From Candidatus Peribacter sp. UBA6535 (GTDB taxonomy: Bacteria > Patescibacteriota > Gracilibacteria > Peribacterales > Peribacteraceae), in NCBI GenBank assembly GCA_002436205.1, contig DJKT01000024.1, positions 1-54,863 of the forward strand: a stretch of 54,863 nt of DNA, in the 5' to 3' direction. How positions within the stretch are numbered: the first letter of the stretch is position 1; every line of letters begins with the position of its first letter. The notes beneath the pieces were generated by a model. It searched no databases, had not been told where the DNA came from, and worked only from the letters and a program-made list of their open reading frames with translations. Below, piece by piece: positions 32,825 through 41,328 of the stretch. Both the position numbers and the translations under genes were made by a program.

Positions 32825-33924
32825 TGCATAGGTTCAGATACATATTGCACTCCCTGGGATCCTAGAATCCTATGGGAAGAGGACGTTTCCAGCCTGCATT
32901 CAAAGGCTTACACTTCACAACCTGCTACAACAATGCAGTACGGTGGTCACATATGGTTACTGCAAAAGCTGCTCAGAAGTATGAAGTCCTGATCTTCTGG
33001 GAAAAGTATGGTCTACAGGCAACAATGGATGCATTCAAGGTGAGCAGAAGGACACTGTTTCTCTGGAAGAAGCTCCTCAGAGATGGACGAGGGAAACCAG
33101 AAGCATTAAACGATCAATCGAAGACGCCGGAACATACGAGAATCCGTGCATGGCCCTTAGAGCTTCTGGAGGAAATCAAGAGGCAACGTATGGAACATCC
33201 GAACCTTGGGAAAGCAAAACTCCAAAAGCTCCTGATTCCTTTCTGCAGGAAGCACAATTTTCCTATTCCTTCTGCATCAACTGTTGGCAGGCTCATCAAC
33301 GACATGGGAGGACTGAGAGTCTTCCCACAGAAGATCAGTCATTTTGGAAAGATCAAGAAGGCAAACAGAAAGAAGGTACTCAGAAAACCAAAAGATTTGA
33401 AGGCAACGCATCCCGGACACGTGGTCGCTCTGGATACCGTTGAACGATTCGTCCATGGTTGTCGTCGCTACATCATCACCTTCGAAGACATTCATAGTCG
33501 GTTTGGATTTGCATGGTCTACGACATCTCATGCCTCGAAGGCTGCAGCAGAGTTCTTCGAGCTCTGTCGCATGGTGTTTCCTGTGCCATTTGAGAATGTC
33601 CTAACGGACAATGGTTCGGAGTTTAAGAAGGACTTTTCCAAAGCTCTGGCAGAGCTGCACCTGACGCACTACCACACCTATCCAAGAACCCCAAAGATGA
33701 ATGCGCACTGTGAACGATTTAACAGAACCATTCAGGAAGAGTTTGTTGATTTTCATGCCCATGAGCTTCTTGAACCAGAAAAGTTCAATATCATCCTTAT
33801 GGAGTGGTTGGTCTGGTACAACTGTGAGAGACCCCATTGGGCACACAAACTGGATACACCACTTCAATCTCTGCTATCGTGGTCTCAAACCCAGCAAGAG
33901 TGCAATTATGGGTGGACCGATACA
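32825..33924 (+). mobile_element. IS element of IS481/IS3-like rve family, 1100 bp, 5-bp target duplication
   Basis: Left end TGCATAGGTTCAGATACATA followed by TTGCACTC; right end, on the complement, TGTATCGGTCCACCCATA followed by ATTGCACTC. The ends match at most positions over 27-28 bases. Directly outside are TGTTT (32820-32824) and TGTTT (33925-33929), a 5-bp target duplication. One DDE transposase gene fills it. The identical duplication suggests a fairly recent insertion, immediately upstream of the dehydrogenase promoter. Confidence 0.8.
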
Positions 33925-33954
33925 TGTTTTTGCGTTTTTCAGCGGTTCCTGTAG
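32872..33954 (+). CDS. DDE (rve) transposase of the IS element
   Basis: 360 residues. N-terminal helix-turn-helix region (YEVLIFWEKYGLQATMDAF then SRRTLFLWKKLL), then the rve integrase core with the catalytic triad: Asp in HVVALDTVERF, Asp in VLTDNGSEFKK and Glu in HCERFNRTIQEE. The family-typical ending C-x-x-x-W-T-x-T (ECNYGWTDT) is encoded up to the last base of the element, and the frame then runs ten codons into the target DNA before meeting TAG at 33952. It reads through the element's right end, so the stop is supplied by the host sequence. Appears intact. Confidence 0.88.
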   Translation: MGRGRFQPAFKGLHFTTCYNNAVRWSHMVTAKAAQKYEVLIFWEKYGLQATMDAFKVSRRTLFLWKKLLRDGRGKPEALNDQSKTPEHTRIRAWPLELLEEIKRQRMEHPNLGKAKLQKLLIPFCRKHNFPIPSASTVGRLINDMGGLRVFPQKISHFGKIKKANRKKVLRKPKDLKATHPGHVVALDTVERFVHGCRRYIITFEDIHSRFGFAWSTTSHASKAAAEFFELCRMVFPVPFENVLTDNGSEFKKDFSKALAELHLTHYHTYPRTPKMNAHCERFNRTIQEEFVDFHAHELLEPEKFNIILMEWLVWYNCERPHWAHKLDTPLQSLLSWSQTQQECNYGWTDTCFCVFQRFL

Positions 33955-33963
33955 CATTTGCGT

Positions 33964-34944
33964 ATGCCAAAGATTGTTTTTCTCCAGGTGGATAGCGAAG
34001 ATCAACCACTCGTAAAAGAGCGGTTTGGTGACGCAGATATCATAGAAGGAATTCCTGATGACATTGCAGGTGCTTGCAGCGATGCAGAGATTGTTTCGAT
34101 CTTCATTGGTATTGATATGAATGCGGATCTTCTTGCTAGATTGCCGAATCTTAAACTCCTGTGTACACGAAGTGTGGGGTTCAATCACATAGACTTGGAA
34201 TACTGTGCCAAGAAAGGCATCACGGTGTGTCATGTTCCCGATTACGGATCGCATGTGATTGCAGAGCATGTGTTTGCACTACTTCTTTCTACCCTACGTC
34301 ATATTCCGGAAGCTGATAAGAAGGTAGAGAGTGGAGACTTTGATTATCATGGACTGCGTGGAGTTTCCTTGCGGGGAAAGACGTTGGGGATTGTAGGAAC
34401 CGGAAAGATTGGTGCAAAAGCTGCACAGATTGCCGGTGGATTTGGTATGCGGATCTTGGCGGTAGATCGCTGTCGAACTGTAGAGCTGGAGGATTTGTTG
34501 CATGTAAAATACACCGAACTCGATGAGCTTCTTTCCGAGAGCGACATCATTACGTTACATCTACCTGCGGTAGAAGAGACACATCATATGATCGATAGCG
34601 TCGCATTTGCCAAGATGAAAGATGGGGTATGCCTGGTAAACACTGCTCGTGGAGAGCTGATTGATTCTGATGCACTGCTGGATGCCTTAAATTCCGGCAA
34701 AGTACAGTACGCACTTTTAGATGTATTGGAACACGAGCATAATTTTGAGGAGAATAAAGAGTTGATCAAACATCCTAGTGTTGTTTCTACTCCACATATC
34801 GCGTTTTATGCAGAAGAAAGTATGCATAACATGTATGAAGATGCGTTTACATCTATTGATGAGTACTTGCGCGGCGATGAGCCGGAGCACATTGTGCATC
34901 CACCAACGGTGGTGTGTGACTTACCGGGAGTACAGAAGAGCTAG
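33964..34944 (+). CDS. D-2-hydroxyacid dehydrogenase (NAD-dependent)
   Basis: 326 residues, D-lactate dehydrogenase/phosphoglycerate dehydrogenase-like family, reducing 2-oxo acids to D-hydroxy acids. Seen: the nucleotide-binding GIVGTGKIGAKAAQ near residue 145, the catalytic Arg in NTARGELID, the Glu in LDVLEHEHNF and the His in TPHIAFYAEES. Substrate is not fixed by sequence; a D-lactate-type role in fermentation is likely. TAGCAT lies six bases before the ATG and a -35-like TTGCGT at about 33930, right beside the IS end, so the promoter seems to have survived the insertion. The 3' end overlaps the convergent gene by 24 bases. Confidence 0.9.
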   Translation: MPKIVFLQVDSEDQPLVKERFGDADIIEGIPDDIAGACSDAEIVSIFIGIDMNADLLARLPNLKLLCTRSVGFNHIDLEYCAKKGITVCHVPDYGSHVIAEHVFALLLSTLRHIPEADKKVESGDFDYHGLRGVSLRGKTLGIVGTGKIGAKAAQIAGGFGMRILAVDRCRTVELEDLLHVKYTELDELLSESDIITLHLPAVEETHHMIDSVAFAKMKDGVCLVNTARGELIDSDALLDALNSGKVQYALLDVLEHEHNFEENKELIKHPSVVSTPHIAFYAEESMHNMYEDAFTSIDEYLRGDEPEHIVHPPTVVCDLPGVQKS

Positions 34945-35550
34945 TGTTGCGAGAATGATGGGTTGGTGTAACACATAGATGAGCAGAGCGTGACGGCCGG
35001 GGAGAGTGATAAGTGATAAGTGATAAGTAATGGGTAATCTTAGATTGTTTCGTATGTAGAGATAGTATCCAATTCCTGATCCAATCATCATTAATCCTAT
35101 CCAGGGAATGATTGGATAGTAATCCAGAGTAGGGAGTGGGGCTGGGATTTGAGGAATTAGTGTAAGGATCGCGATTCCGATTAGAATATTTAATTCTCTC
35201 AGTTTCTTTAGGGGAATCAAAAGCAGCATCCCGAGCCCAATGCAGTGGAGGATGCCGAAGTAGATGAACGTTGTAGGATCATAAAGATAGGTAGTGATCG
35301 AAATCAGCACAGCGCATGCAAGAACAATCAATGCACGTCTTAAGGGCTTGCTCGAAAAGTTTGTTGCGATACCAGAAAGTATCAAAAATAGTGATGCAGT
35401 AATTATCCTGAATGTTTGCCAACTCTCTCCCCACAAATTAATGTGCCAATCGTAAAATGTGTAGAGGTCGTACGCTGTGTGGTAGATGACCATCAAGATG
35501 ATGGCGACAGTTCGCAGGAGATCTATTTCGGTGATGCGTCCTTTGGCCAT
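34921..35550 (-). CDS. DUF1624 (heparan-alpha-glucosaminide N-acetyltransferase-like) membrane protein
   Basis: 209 residues with about six helices. Seen: the N-terminal RITEIDLLRTVAIILMVIYH with the His typical of the family, GESWQTFRIITASLFLILSG, and GILHCIGLGMLLL. DUF1624 proteins are related to acyltransferases that modify surface sugars. A tandem GATAAGT repeat (about 35005-35038) encodes the LPITYHLSLITLP stretch, one of several places where intergenic-type repeats run in frame. Third gene of a small minus-strand operon; its start overlaps the previous gene by 28 bases. Confidence 0.85.
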   Translation of the reverse strand: MAKGRITEIDLLRTVAIILMVIYHTAYDLYTFYDWHINLWGESWQTFRIITASLFLILSGIATNFSSKPLRRALIVLACAVLISITTYLYDPTTFIYFGILHCIGLGMLLLIPLKKLRELNILIGIAILTLIPQIPAPLPTLDYYPIIPWIGLMMIGSGIGYYLYIRNNLRLPITYHLSLITLPGRHALLIYVLHQPIILATLALLYSR

Positions 35551-35939
35551 AGCATGATTGTACTGACAATCAGCAAGAACATCACTATTACTCTAAGAAG
35601 AGGCAAGAAAGGAGCCATGAATGTCAGGCTCAGGCTAATGCCAAATAGAGAAATAGGAATCAGCAAACATGCAGGGCACAGGAGCGTAAAGACACCAAGA
35701 CTTCCTGCGATAGTCGATGCACGTTTTGCACCGAGTGGGCAGGTGCCAAGTTTGATACGGTAGAAGACGAGCCCCGCATCAAAAGAGAGTAGAGCAACCA
35801 ATACTACGGTGTAGATTAATTCAAATTGTGTGGGTTTAGGTCGTGGAAGCATATTAATCTCCCAAGCAAAAAATGCACTCAGGAGTACTGCGGATAGTAT
35901 CAACGGGCGCCAGAAGTTTTTGGAATGCAGGAATGTCAT
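35523..35939 (-). CDS. Small multi-helix membrane protein with CPxC motif, unknown
   Basis: 138 residues from ATG 35939, with four hydrophobic segments. Cys occur in TCPLGAKRAS and LLCPACLLIP, both near membrane borders; the C-P-A-C in a helix is reminiscent of metal or thiol handling in mercuric-ion-type transporters, but nothing more specific fits. The longer reading from 36077 would run through the previous gene, so 35939 is preferred. It overlaps the DUF1624 start by 28 bases and follows the Cys-rich small protein by four bases. Confidence 0.65.
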   Translation of the reverse strand: MTFLHSKNFWRPLILSAVLLSAFFAWEINMLPRPKPTQFELIYTVVLVALLSFDAGLVFYRIKLGTCPLGAKRASTIAGSLGVFTLLCPACLLIPISLFGISLSLTFMAPFLPLLRVIVMFLLIVSTIMLWPKDASPK

Positions 35940-35943
35940 GAGC

Positions 35944-36168
35944 CTATGATGCTTTGTGGTTGCAGAAAGGGCAACCGGTACATTCGTTCTTTGAGCAGTC
36001 GTTTTCCCCGTTGCATTGTGTTTTTTCACACAGAGCTTGCGCAGGGCAGAAATAACTCTTTGCAGAAGCCAGTTCACCGTTTTTATTCAGATAAACAGTA
36101 TACCCAATGGTCATGACGATAATGGCCAAAGAGACGGTAAACCACGGTGACTTAAGGGCTTTTCTCAT
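35944..36168 (-). CDS. Small anchored Cys-rich protein, unknown
   Basis: 74 residues from ATG 36168. One N-terminal membrane helix (about 10-29) then a soluble tail with seven Cys among about 35 residues (CPAQALC, CNGENDC, ECTGCPFC), facing outside or the periplasm-like space. The spacing suggests metal binding or disulfides. TATAAT lies seven bases upstream, so it is the first gene of the operon with the CPxC membrane protein and the DUF1624 gene. The in-frame start at 36246 lies inside the DUF4215 gene and is rejected. Confidence 0.65.
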   Translation of the reverse strand: MRKALKSPWFTVSLAIIVMTIGYTVYLNKNGELASAKSYFCPAQALCEKTQCNGENDCSKNECTGCPFCNHKAS

Positions 36169-36218
36169 CCTCTCTATTATAGCATAAAATTCGATTAGTG
36201 TAATACGTCTTGTAGTGC

Positions 36219-39200
36219 CTATTTTCGCTTTTTCCTTCGCATCCAACTAAGCCCCGCAGCAGCACCTGCCCCAATTACAGCGATAGCGGCAGGACCGGTA
36301 TCACCTACGGGTCCTTGAGTTGCAATAAGTGGTTGTAGCTGCGCTAGTGGTAGCTGATACGGAAGTTGTCCAAAATTTGGATACTGAGGGAAGCCGTATT
36401 GAGTTGGTAGCTGGTAGCTGGTAGTTGTTAGTTGAGGCAATGCTAATTCAGATGAAATATCCGCAGCTACTTCTGTTACTTCTGAGCCATCTGCACCTTC
36501 CTCTCTACAGAAGCGATCACATCCATCTCCGCTAAGGCGATTCCCATCATCGCAGATTTCAGTGGAGTCTAAGACGCTGTCACCACAGCGACTTACAGAG
36601 CAATTTGGGCGACAGTGTGCATCTGGAGAAGTGGAATTTTGGTTTCCATCATCACACTCTTCGCCTGGGTCTTTTGTTCCATCTCCACAGCTCAGTGAGA
36701 GGAAGTGACACTTGCTACATTGGTAGGGAAGCGAGGAGTCGTGTGTGGCGTTTTCACATTGTTCTCCAAGCAAGCTTTGTACAATGCCATCTCCACAAAT
36801 ACCAATCTCAAGCAGGCAGGTGGAGTTGCAGCCATCGTTATCTCTGCGGTTGCTATCGTCGCATTCTTCCGATATTTCCAGCGTGCCGTTTCCGCATACA
36901 GAAGCTGCTGCTACGAGTGTTGCTTCTATAACATCCTCTTCGTATTCAGTATTATTACTTTGTATTCCTTCTATAAGAGCAAGGAAGTCTTCTGAAGATG
37001 TTTGTGCAAAGATGGTACTGCGTGCAGAGGATGAGAGTTGAATCATCGGTGCAGAAGAAGAGCTACTGGAAGTCTTTGGCTTGAGAGGGCAGGTGCATGT
37101 TTGAATATCACATATGCGTAATGCGCTTACACACTCTATTGCAGCTTCGCATTCTTCATCTCCCTCGATGATTCCATTTTGACAAATAGCATCGATGTGT
37201 AGACAGTCTGTATCAGAAACACAGGAAATGCTTCCAGGACCTGGTAATATTTTGCAAGCGTAATTGATACATGCTGCATGTTTTCCACAGTCAAGTTGAG
37301 GGTGACATTGATGAGCCCCGGGACCCGTAATTTGCTGGCACGCATTGTTATTGCATTCAAGGTGAGATTCCACTCCACATCCAAGGGAGAGTACACATTG
37401 ATTTCGCCCTGCGCCTGGTACAAGTTCACATTTGTTTCCATTGCATTCAGCGTGCGAAGGACCTGAAATGCTGCTTTCGGAAGAATCTGTAGAAGATCTT
37501 GAGAGATTTCCCTCATCAGAAGATGAGCTGCTTGATGAGCTCGATTGAGATTGATTTTTCTCTTTGCATGCACTGTCACATTCATTGGTTTCGGAAGCCT
37601 TACACGAACCTTGGTTACTTGGGAAAGCGGGGTTCCATATACAGGTGTCTTTCCATCGAGTTACATCAGGATCAAGCACTGCGCAAAGTGACCCATCTGT
37701 GCAACGCATCTCACCACTGTCGCACTCTTCTCCACTATCAATGATGCCATCTCCACAACGCATAGGCTTACAATCGGTACGGCAGGTTGCATTGGGAACA
37801 TCAGAATTTTGATCTCCTAAGTCACAGACCTCATCATCCATTGTTCTATGCCTGTCATCCATTCCTTTAGAATAAATGTTGCCATCTCCACAGTAGTCTC
37901 CGGTGCAACTTAGTCTGCAGAGTACGCCGATACCATCTGCATTTACTGTAATACAATTTGGCGTATCAATGGATCCGCAATCACATTCCTCACCGTGATC
38001 TGTTTCTATCTGTCCATTTCCACAGGTTCCAGGAGTACAATCTTTTCGGCAGGCTGCCTCTGTGTCATCAGAATTATTAATGCCCTCATCACAAATTTCA
38101 GATCCTTCTCGTACTCCATTTCCACATTCTGGATTTGCAGATGAAGAGCTTCCTCCTCCTGTGTCGCAAGGGGCACATGACTTTTCTCCGTCGATTACGA
38201 CGCAGCAGTTATCATTTCCAGAGCAATCATTATCAATGGCACATGTTTTATTAGAGGTATTATTGCATTCAGCATTGCAAGAGGGGTCATCTGAGATCCA
38301 TTCGCAGGAATGGGCGACTTCACAGTTTAGTGTGTCTTGATCGGTACATGGCTTATTTGTGTTATTGCAGAATCCATTTACACATTGTCCTTTCTCCAAA
38401 CAATCTCGGTTTGTTTCGGTGTATCGTTCATTATTATTTGGGTCACATAGTATCGATTTATTTTGTTCACAGGCTCCATGCTTTTCTTTTGGTTCACATT
38501 CCTCGCCACATTCTAGGATGCTATTTAGACATTCAGGCTTTGTACAAGAAGAGGTGCACGAACCATTACATCGAACTGCACATGTGGACCCATCTCTACA
38601 GTTTTGATCTGAGTAACACCTATCTCCATTTGCACAAGTTGTTCCGTTATCACATTCTTCATTGGCATATGGCGTAATGAAACCATCTCCACAGACTGGC
38701 CTTTTGCATTCAGGAGTACAGTTTTCATCTATGCCTCTGTCGCACTCTTCCGGAGGAACTATAGTACCGTCTCCACAACCTCTTGCTACACATGCGCACA
38801 AATCGTTGTCACAAATGCTTTGCAGGTTATTAATTCCTGTGTCTAGGCAAGAAAGACTTGGTTCTCCACATTGCTCTCCATGATTTACATCTGCAATGCC
38901 ATCACCACATTTAGGAAGCGTGCAATTTGTTCTGCATTCTGCATCTGGTTCATCGGAGTTATTGTCCCCTTTGTCACATTCTTCATCCTGCCTCTTTTTG
39001 CTTTTGTCATAATATTGTTCTGTTATTTCATTTCCACAACGTTTCACTTTGCATTCACCTGTACAGTATCCTTCTGGATCCGGCTCGTATCTTATTAAGC
39101 AGTCTTGTACTCCTTCTGGACAGGGGATACCTCTATAGGAATCCACTCTCCAGTCACATTCTTCTTCGATGGTTACACGTCCTGGAACTACAATAATTGG

Positions 39201-40097
39201 CTCTACTAAACCATTTCCACAGTATTCTCTTTTGCATTCGGCACTGCATCCATCTCCACCCAATGCATTTCCATCATCACACTCTTCTCCTATCCAATGG
39301 AGTATTGCAACTCCCTCAGACCATCCACCATCTAGTATTCCATCTCCACACTTTTCTTCTGTGCAATCATTCCTGCATCCGTCCCATTTTTTTGTATTGC
39401 CATCGTCACACTTCTCGTTTCCTTCTTTTTTCCCATTGCCACATTCCGATTGCCCACCTCCAGTTTCACCACCATCATCTCCTCCTCCGTTACTTCCGCA
39501 GCAAAAGTTCCAGCCAGATCGTGGGCCAGCAAAACATTCAGTTAGTGTTCTCTCGTCTATTTCGCGTACATAGCAACCTTCGTTAGTGGACTGACATTTA
39601 TCGCAAAGTTGCTGAGTACAGGCATCACATGCATCAGTGTTATTTGGTTCAGAGGAACTCTGTGTCGATGAACGTGGTTCAGAGGAACCTTGTGCTGATG
39701 AAACTTGTTCAGAAGAAACTTGCTCAGAAGAATCTTGTGACGATATTGAGGCTAAGGAAGACTCTGGGTCTGGCCCCGGCCCCGGCCCTGGGTCTGGTCC
39801 TGGTCCCGGTCCTGGCCCACCGTTACAATTTGGGTCTGGAAGTGGAATGTGAACACATGACCCCACTGTTACACTTACTGTGCAGTAATCTGCTGTACAC
39901 AAGTCTCCATCATCACAATTTGCAACGCTAATGACATCTCCAGGGCAGCAATCTCCGGTAATAAATTCACATCCCGGTGTCGCACTCCAATTAGTTTCCC
40001 CCGGATCTCCCACTTGTCCATACTGAGAAATGCTTACTGTGGATATTATTCCTACAAGAATTATAAGGATGCCGGTTCTTCCTAGTGTTTTTTGCAT
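36219..40097 (-). CDS. Giant Cys-rich surface protein with DUF4215-type repeats
   Basis: 1292 residues. N-terminal signal peptide or anchor (about 1-30), then a Cys-rich module, a Gly-Pro repeat stretch (PGPGPDPGPGPGPDPE), and a Ser/Gln/Glu linker (SSEQVSSEQVSSAQG). There follow many copies of a repeat of the form CGNGxxEGxExCDDGNxxxxDGCxxxC, cut to its key residues: this is the myxobacterial Cys-rich (DUF4215) repeat, known from large surface proteins of several phyla. Internal short repeats with CELVPGAGRNQC and CQQITGPGAHQC are seen near 900-1000. The C-terminus has GDTGP, a hydrophobic helix and a basic RRKKRK end, like an anchor or sorting signal. Probably exported, exposed and disulfide-stabilised; its role (adhesion?) is unproven. 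Confidence 0.88.
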   Translation of the reverse strand: MQKTLGRTGILIILVGIISTVSISQYGQVGDPGETNWSATPGCEFITGDCCPGDVISVANCDDGDLCTADYCTVSVTVGSCVHIPLPDPNCNGGPGPGPGPDPGPGPGPDPESSLASISSQDSSEQVSSEQVSSAQGSSEPRSSTQSSSEPNNTDACDACTQQLCDKCQSTNEGCYVREIDERTLTECFAGPRSGWNFCCGSNGGGDDGGETGGGQSECGNGKKEGNEKCDDGNTKKWDGCRNDCTEEKCGDGILDGGWSEGVAILHWIGEECDDGNALGGDGCSAECKREYCGNGLVEPIIVVPGRVTIEEECDWRVDSYRGIPCPEGVQDCLIRYEPDPEGYCTGECKVKRCGNEITEQYYDKSKKRQDEECDKGDNNSDEPDAECRTNCTLPKCGDGIADVNHGEQCGEPSLSCLDTGINNLQSICDNDLCACVARGCGDGTIVPPEECDRGIDENCTPECKRPVCGDGFITPYANEECDNGTTCANGDRCYSDQNCRDGSTCAVRCNGSCTSSCTKPECLNSILECGEECEPKEKHGACEQNKSILCDPNNNERYTETNRDCLEKGQCVNGFCNNTNKPCTDQDTLNCEVAHSCEWISDDPSCNAECNNTSNKTCAIDNDCSGNDNCCVVIDGEKSCAPCDTGGGSSSSANPECGNGVREGSEICDEGINNSDDTEAACRKDCTPGTCGNGQIETDHGEECDCGSIDTPNCITVNADGIGVLCRLSCTGDYCGDGNIYSKGMDDRHRTMDDEVCDLGDQNSDVPNATCRTDCKPMRCGDGIIDSGEECDSGEMRCTDGSLCAVLDPDVTRWKDTCIWNPAFPSNQGSCKASETNECDSACKEKNQSQSSSSSSSSSDEGNLSRSSTDSSESSISGPSHAECNGNKCELVPGAGRNQCVLSLGCGVESHLECNNNACQQITGPGAHQCHPQLDCGKHAACINYACKILPGPGSISCVSDTDCLHIDAICQNGIIEGDEECEAAIECVSALRICDIQTCTCPLKPKTSSSSSSAPMIQLSSSARSTIFAQTSSEDFLALIEGIQSNNTEYEEDVIEATLVAAASVCGNGTLEISEECDDSNRRDNDGCNSTCLLEIGICGDGIVQSLLGEQCENATHDSSLPYQCSKCHFLSLSCGDGTKDPGEECDDGNQNSTSPDAHCRPNCSVSRCGDSVLDSTEICDDGNRLSGDGCDRFCREEGADGSEVTEVAADISSELALPQLTTTSYQLPTQYGFPQYPNFGQLPYQLPLAQLQPLIATQGPVGDTGPAAIAVIGAGAAAGLSWMRRKKRK

Positions 40098-40150
40098 GAA
40101 ATTGTGTGAATTCTATCAAAGTACTATCAATAAACCGCTTGCCAATTACA

Positions 40151-40193
40151 AAAAACCTCGCCTGCCTGCCTGCCGGCAGGCATACGCGGGGTC
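40151..40193 (-). terminator. rplL terminator with a palindromic repeat inserted in its loop
   Basis: On the minus strand, ACCCCGC (40192-40186) pairs with GCGAGGT (40161-40155), followed by six T. Inside the loop lies TGCCTGCC/GGCAGGCA, the same palindrome as in rsmA. The inserted arms form a second helix, so the terminator may still work. Confidence 0.7.
40165..40183. repeat. CCTGCCTGCC palindrome, copy 2
   Basis: Palindrome TGCCTGCC/GGCAGGCA centred at 40174/40175, preceded by an extra CCTGCC unit, inside the rplL terminator. Confidence 0.75.
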
Positions 40194-40195
40194 TT

Positions 40196-40215
40196 CCTGC
40201 CTGCCGGCAGGCAGG
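40196..40215. repeat. CCTGCCTGCC palindrome, copy 3
   Basis: Perfect 20-bp palindrome identical to that in rsmA, between the rplL stop and its terminator. Confidence 0.75.
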
Positions 40216-40235
40216 GATTGCGATCGAAGTTGACC

Positions 40236-40643
40236 TTATTTGAGGGTTACCGTTGCACCGGCATCCTCAAGCTTTTTCTTCATCTCCTCAGCTTCGTCTT
40301 TTGGAACACCTTCCTTAATTACCTTTGGTGCACCGTCGACAGCTGCCTTAGCTTCGCCAAGAGGGAGACCTGTGATCTCACGCACTGCCTTAATAGCAGC
40401 GATTTTCTGATCACCGGCACCTGTGAGCTCTACGTCGTAGTTACTCTTTTCTTCTGCACCGCCTGCGTCACCGCCAGCTGGTGCCCCTGCTGCCACCGCG
40501 ACTGGTGCAGCTGCAGAGATGCCGTACTCTTCCTCCATGAATTTTACGACGTTGTTGAGTTGTACAACGTTGAGCTTCTCGACTGCGTCGATAACAGTTT
40601 TCTCCTCTTTGGAGAGTTCTACAGTAGTTGTGTCATCAGCCAT
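40236..40643 (-). CDS. rplL: 50S ribosomal protein L7/L12
   Basis: 135 residues. Stalk protein that recruits translation GTPases. Seen: N-terminal dimerisation region (SKEEKTVIDAVEKLNVVQLNN), Ala/Gly hinge (AAAPVAVAAGAPAGGDAGG) and the C-terminal domain with KIAAIKAVREITGLPLGEAK and a final ATVTLK. A little longer than the usual 120-125 residues because of a longer hinge. Follows rplJ by 31 bases in the usual order. Confidence 0.97.
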   Translation of the reverse strand: MADDTTTVELSKEEKTVIDAVEKLNVVQLNNVVKFMEEEYGISAAAPVAVAAGAPAGGDAGGAEEKSNYDVELTGAGDQKIAAIKAVREITGLPLGEAKAAVDGAPKVIKEGVPKDEAEEMKKKLEDAGATVTLK

Positions 40644-40674
40644 GATGGATTAGGGGAAAATAAATAAAGCGAAA

Positions 40675-41310
40675 TTAAGAATCGGATTCTTCCGATGGAG
40701 CCTCTGGGGCAGCATCAGGTTTTGGTTCTTCGGTTGGAGCTTCTTCTGCGGGCTTCTCTTCTACTGCTGGAGTTTCATCTTTTACAAATCCTCCTTTATC
40801 TGCCATCTGGTCAAGAGCGCGTGCAAATCCTCCAAGTGGACTGCTGCAAATACCGGCAAAACTTACCAGTGGTGAACGAAGCATGGAAGCAAACATACCA
40901 AGCAACTGCTCGCGGCCAGGCATCTTTGCAAGTTCCATAGATTCTTCTGCCGTGAGGAGCTTTCCATCGAACACACCACCGACGAGTGTTACTTTGTCGT
41001 GATCTTTACTAAACTTAAATGCGGTCTGTGCTCCGGAGAGTGGATCTTCAAAGCTCATGATGCAGGCAACTGCACCATCCATTTCTTTTGGTTCAATATC
41101 CGGGTATCCAGCCTCTTTAAAGGCGAGCTTCATCAGAGTTTTCTTTGCCACCTTCATCTCTGCGCCGTTTGCACGGAGCTGATTACGGAAATCGCTGACA
41201 TCACCAACACTAAGGCCTATATAATGACTAAACATCACAGACTGTGCGTCTTTAAGTTTGGTTGCAAGTGCTTGTACTTGTGCAGTCTTTTGATCCTTGG
41301 TGAGTGCCAT
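40675..41310 (-). CDS. rplJ: 50S ribosomal protein L10
   Basis: 211 residues. Base of the ribosomal stalk, binding 23S rRNA and L7/L12 dimers. Seen: an N-terminal ALTKDQKTAQVQALATKLKD, VAKKTLMKLAF, and the C-terminal L12-binding helix region. The acidic Pro/Glu tail (EEKPAEEAPTEEPKP) is longer than in most L10 proteins. A leader with an attenuator lies upstream. Confidence 0.95.
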   Translation of the reverse strand: MALTKDQKTAQVQALATKLKDAQSVMFSHYIGLSVGDVSDFRNQLRANGAEMKVAKKTLMKLAFKEAGYPDIEPKEMDGAVACIMSFEDPLSGAQTAFKFSKDHDKVTLVGGVFDGKLLTAEESMELAKMPGREQLLGMFASMLRSPLVSFAGICSSPLGGFARALDQMADKGGFVKDETPAVEEKPAEEAPTEEPKPDAAPEAPSEESDS

Positions 41311-41328
41311 AATACTAACTTAAGAGTT

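Noticed and set aside
36300..39900. Periodic repeats suggestive of a CRISPR array
   Set aside because: The repetition is protein-level: Cys-rich DUF4215 units of variable length and varied DNA. No constant-length direct repeat with spacers exists, and no cas genes are nearby.
36605..39931. Many plus-strand ORFs of 80-150 residues opposite the giant Cys-rich gene
   Set aside because: Their His/Ser/Leu-rich composition is what the reverse complement of Cys/Asp/Gly codons gives; no start signals and no known domains.
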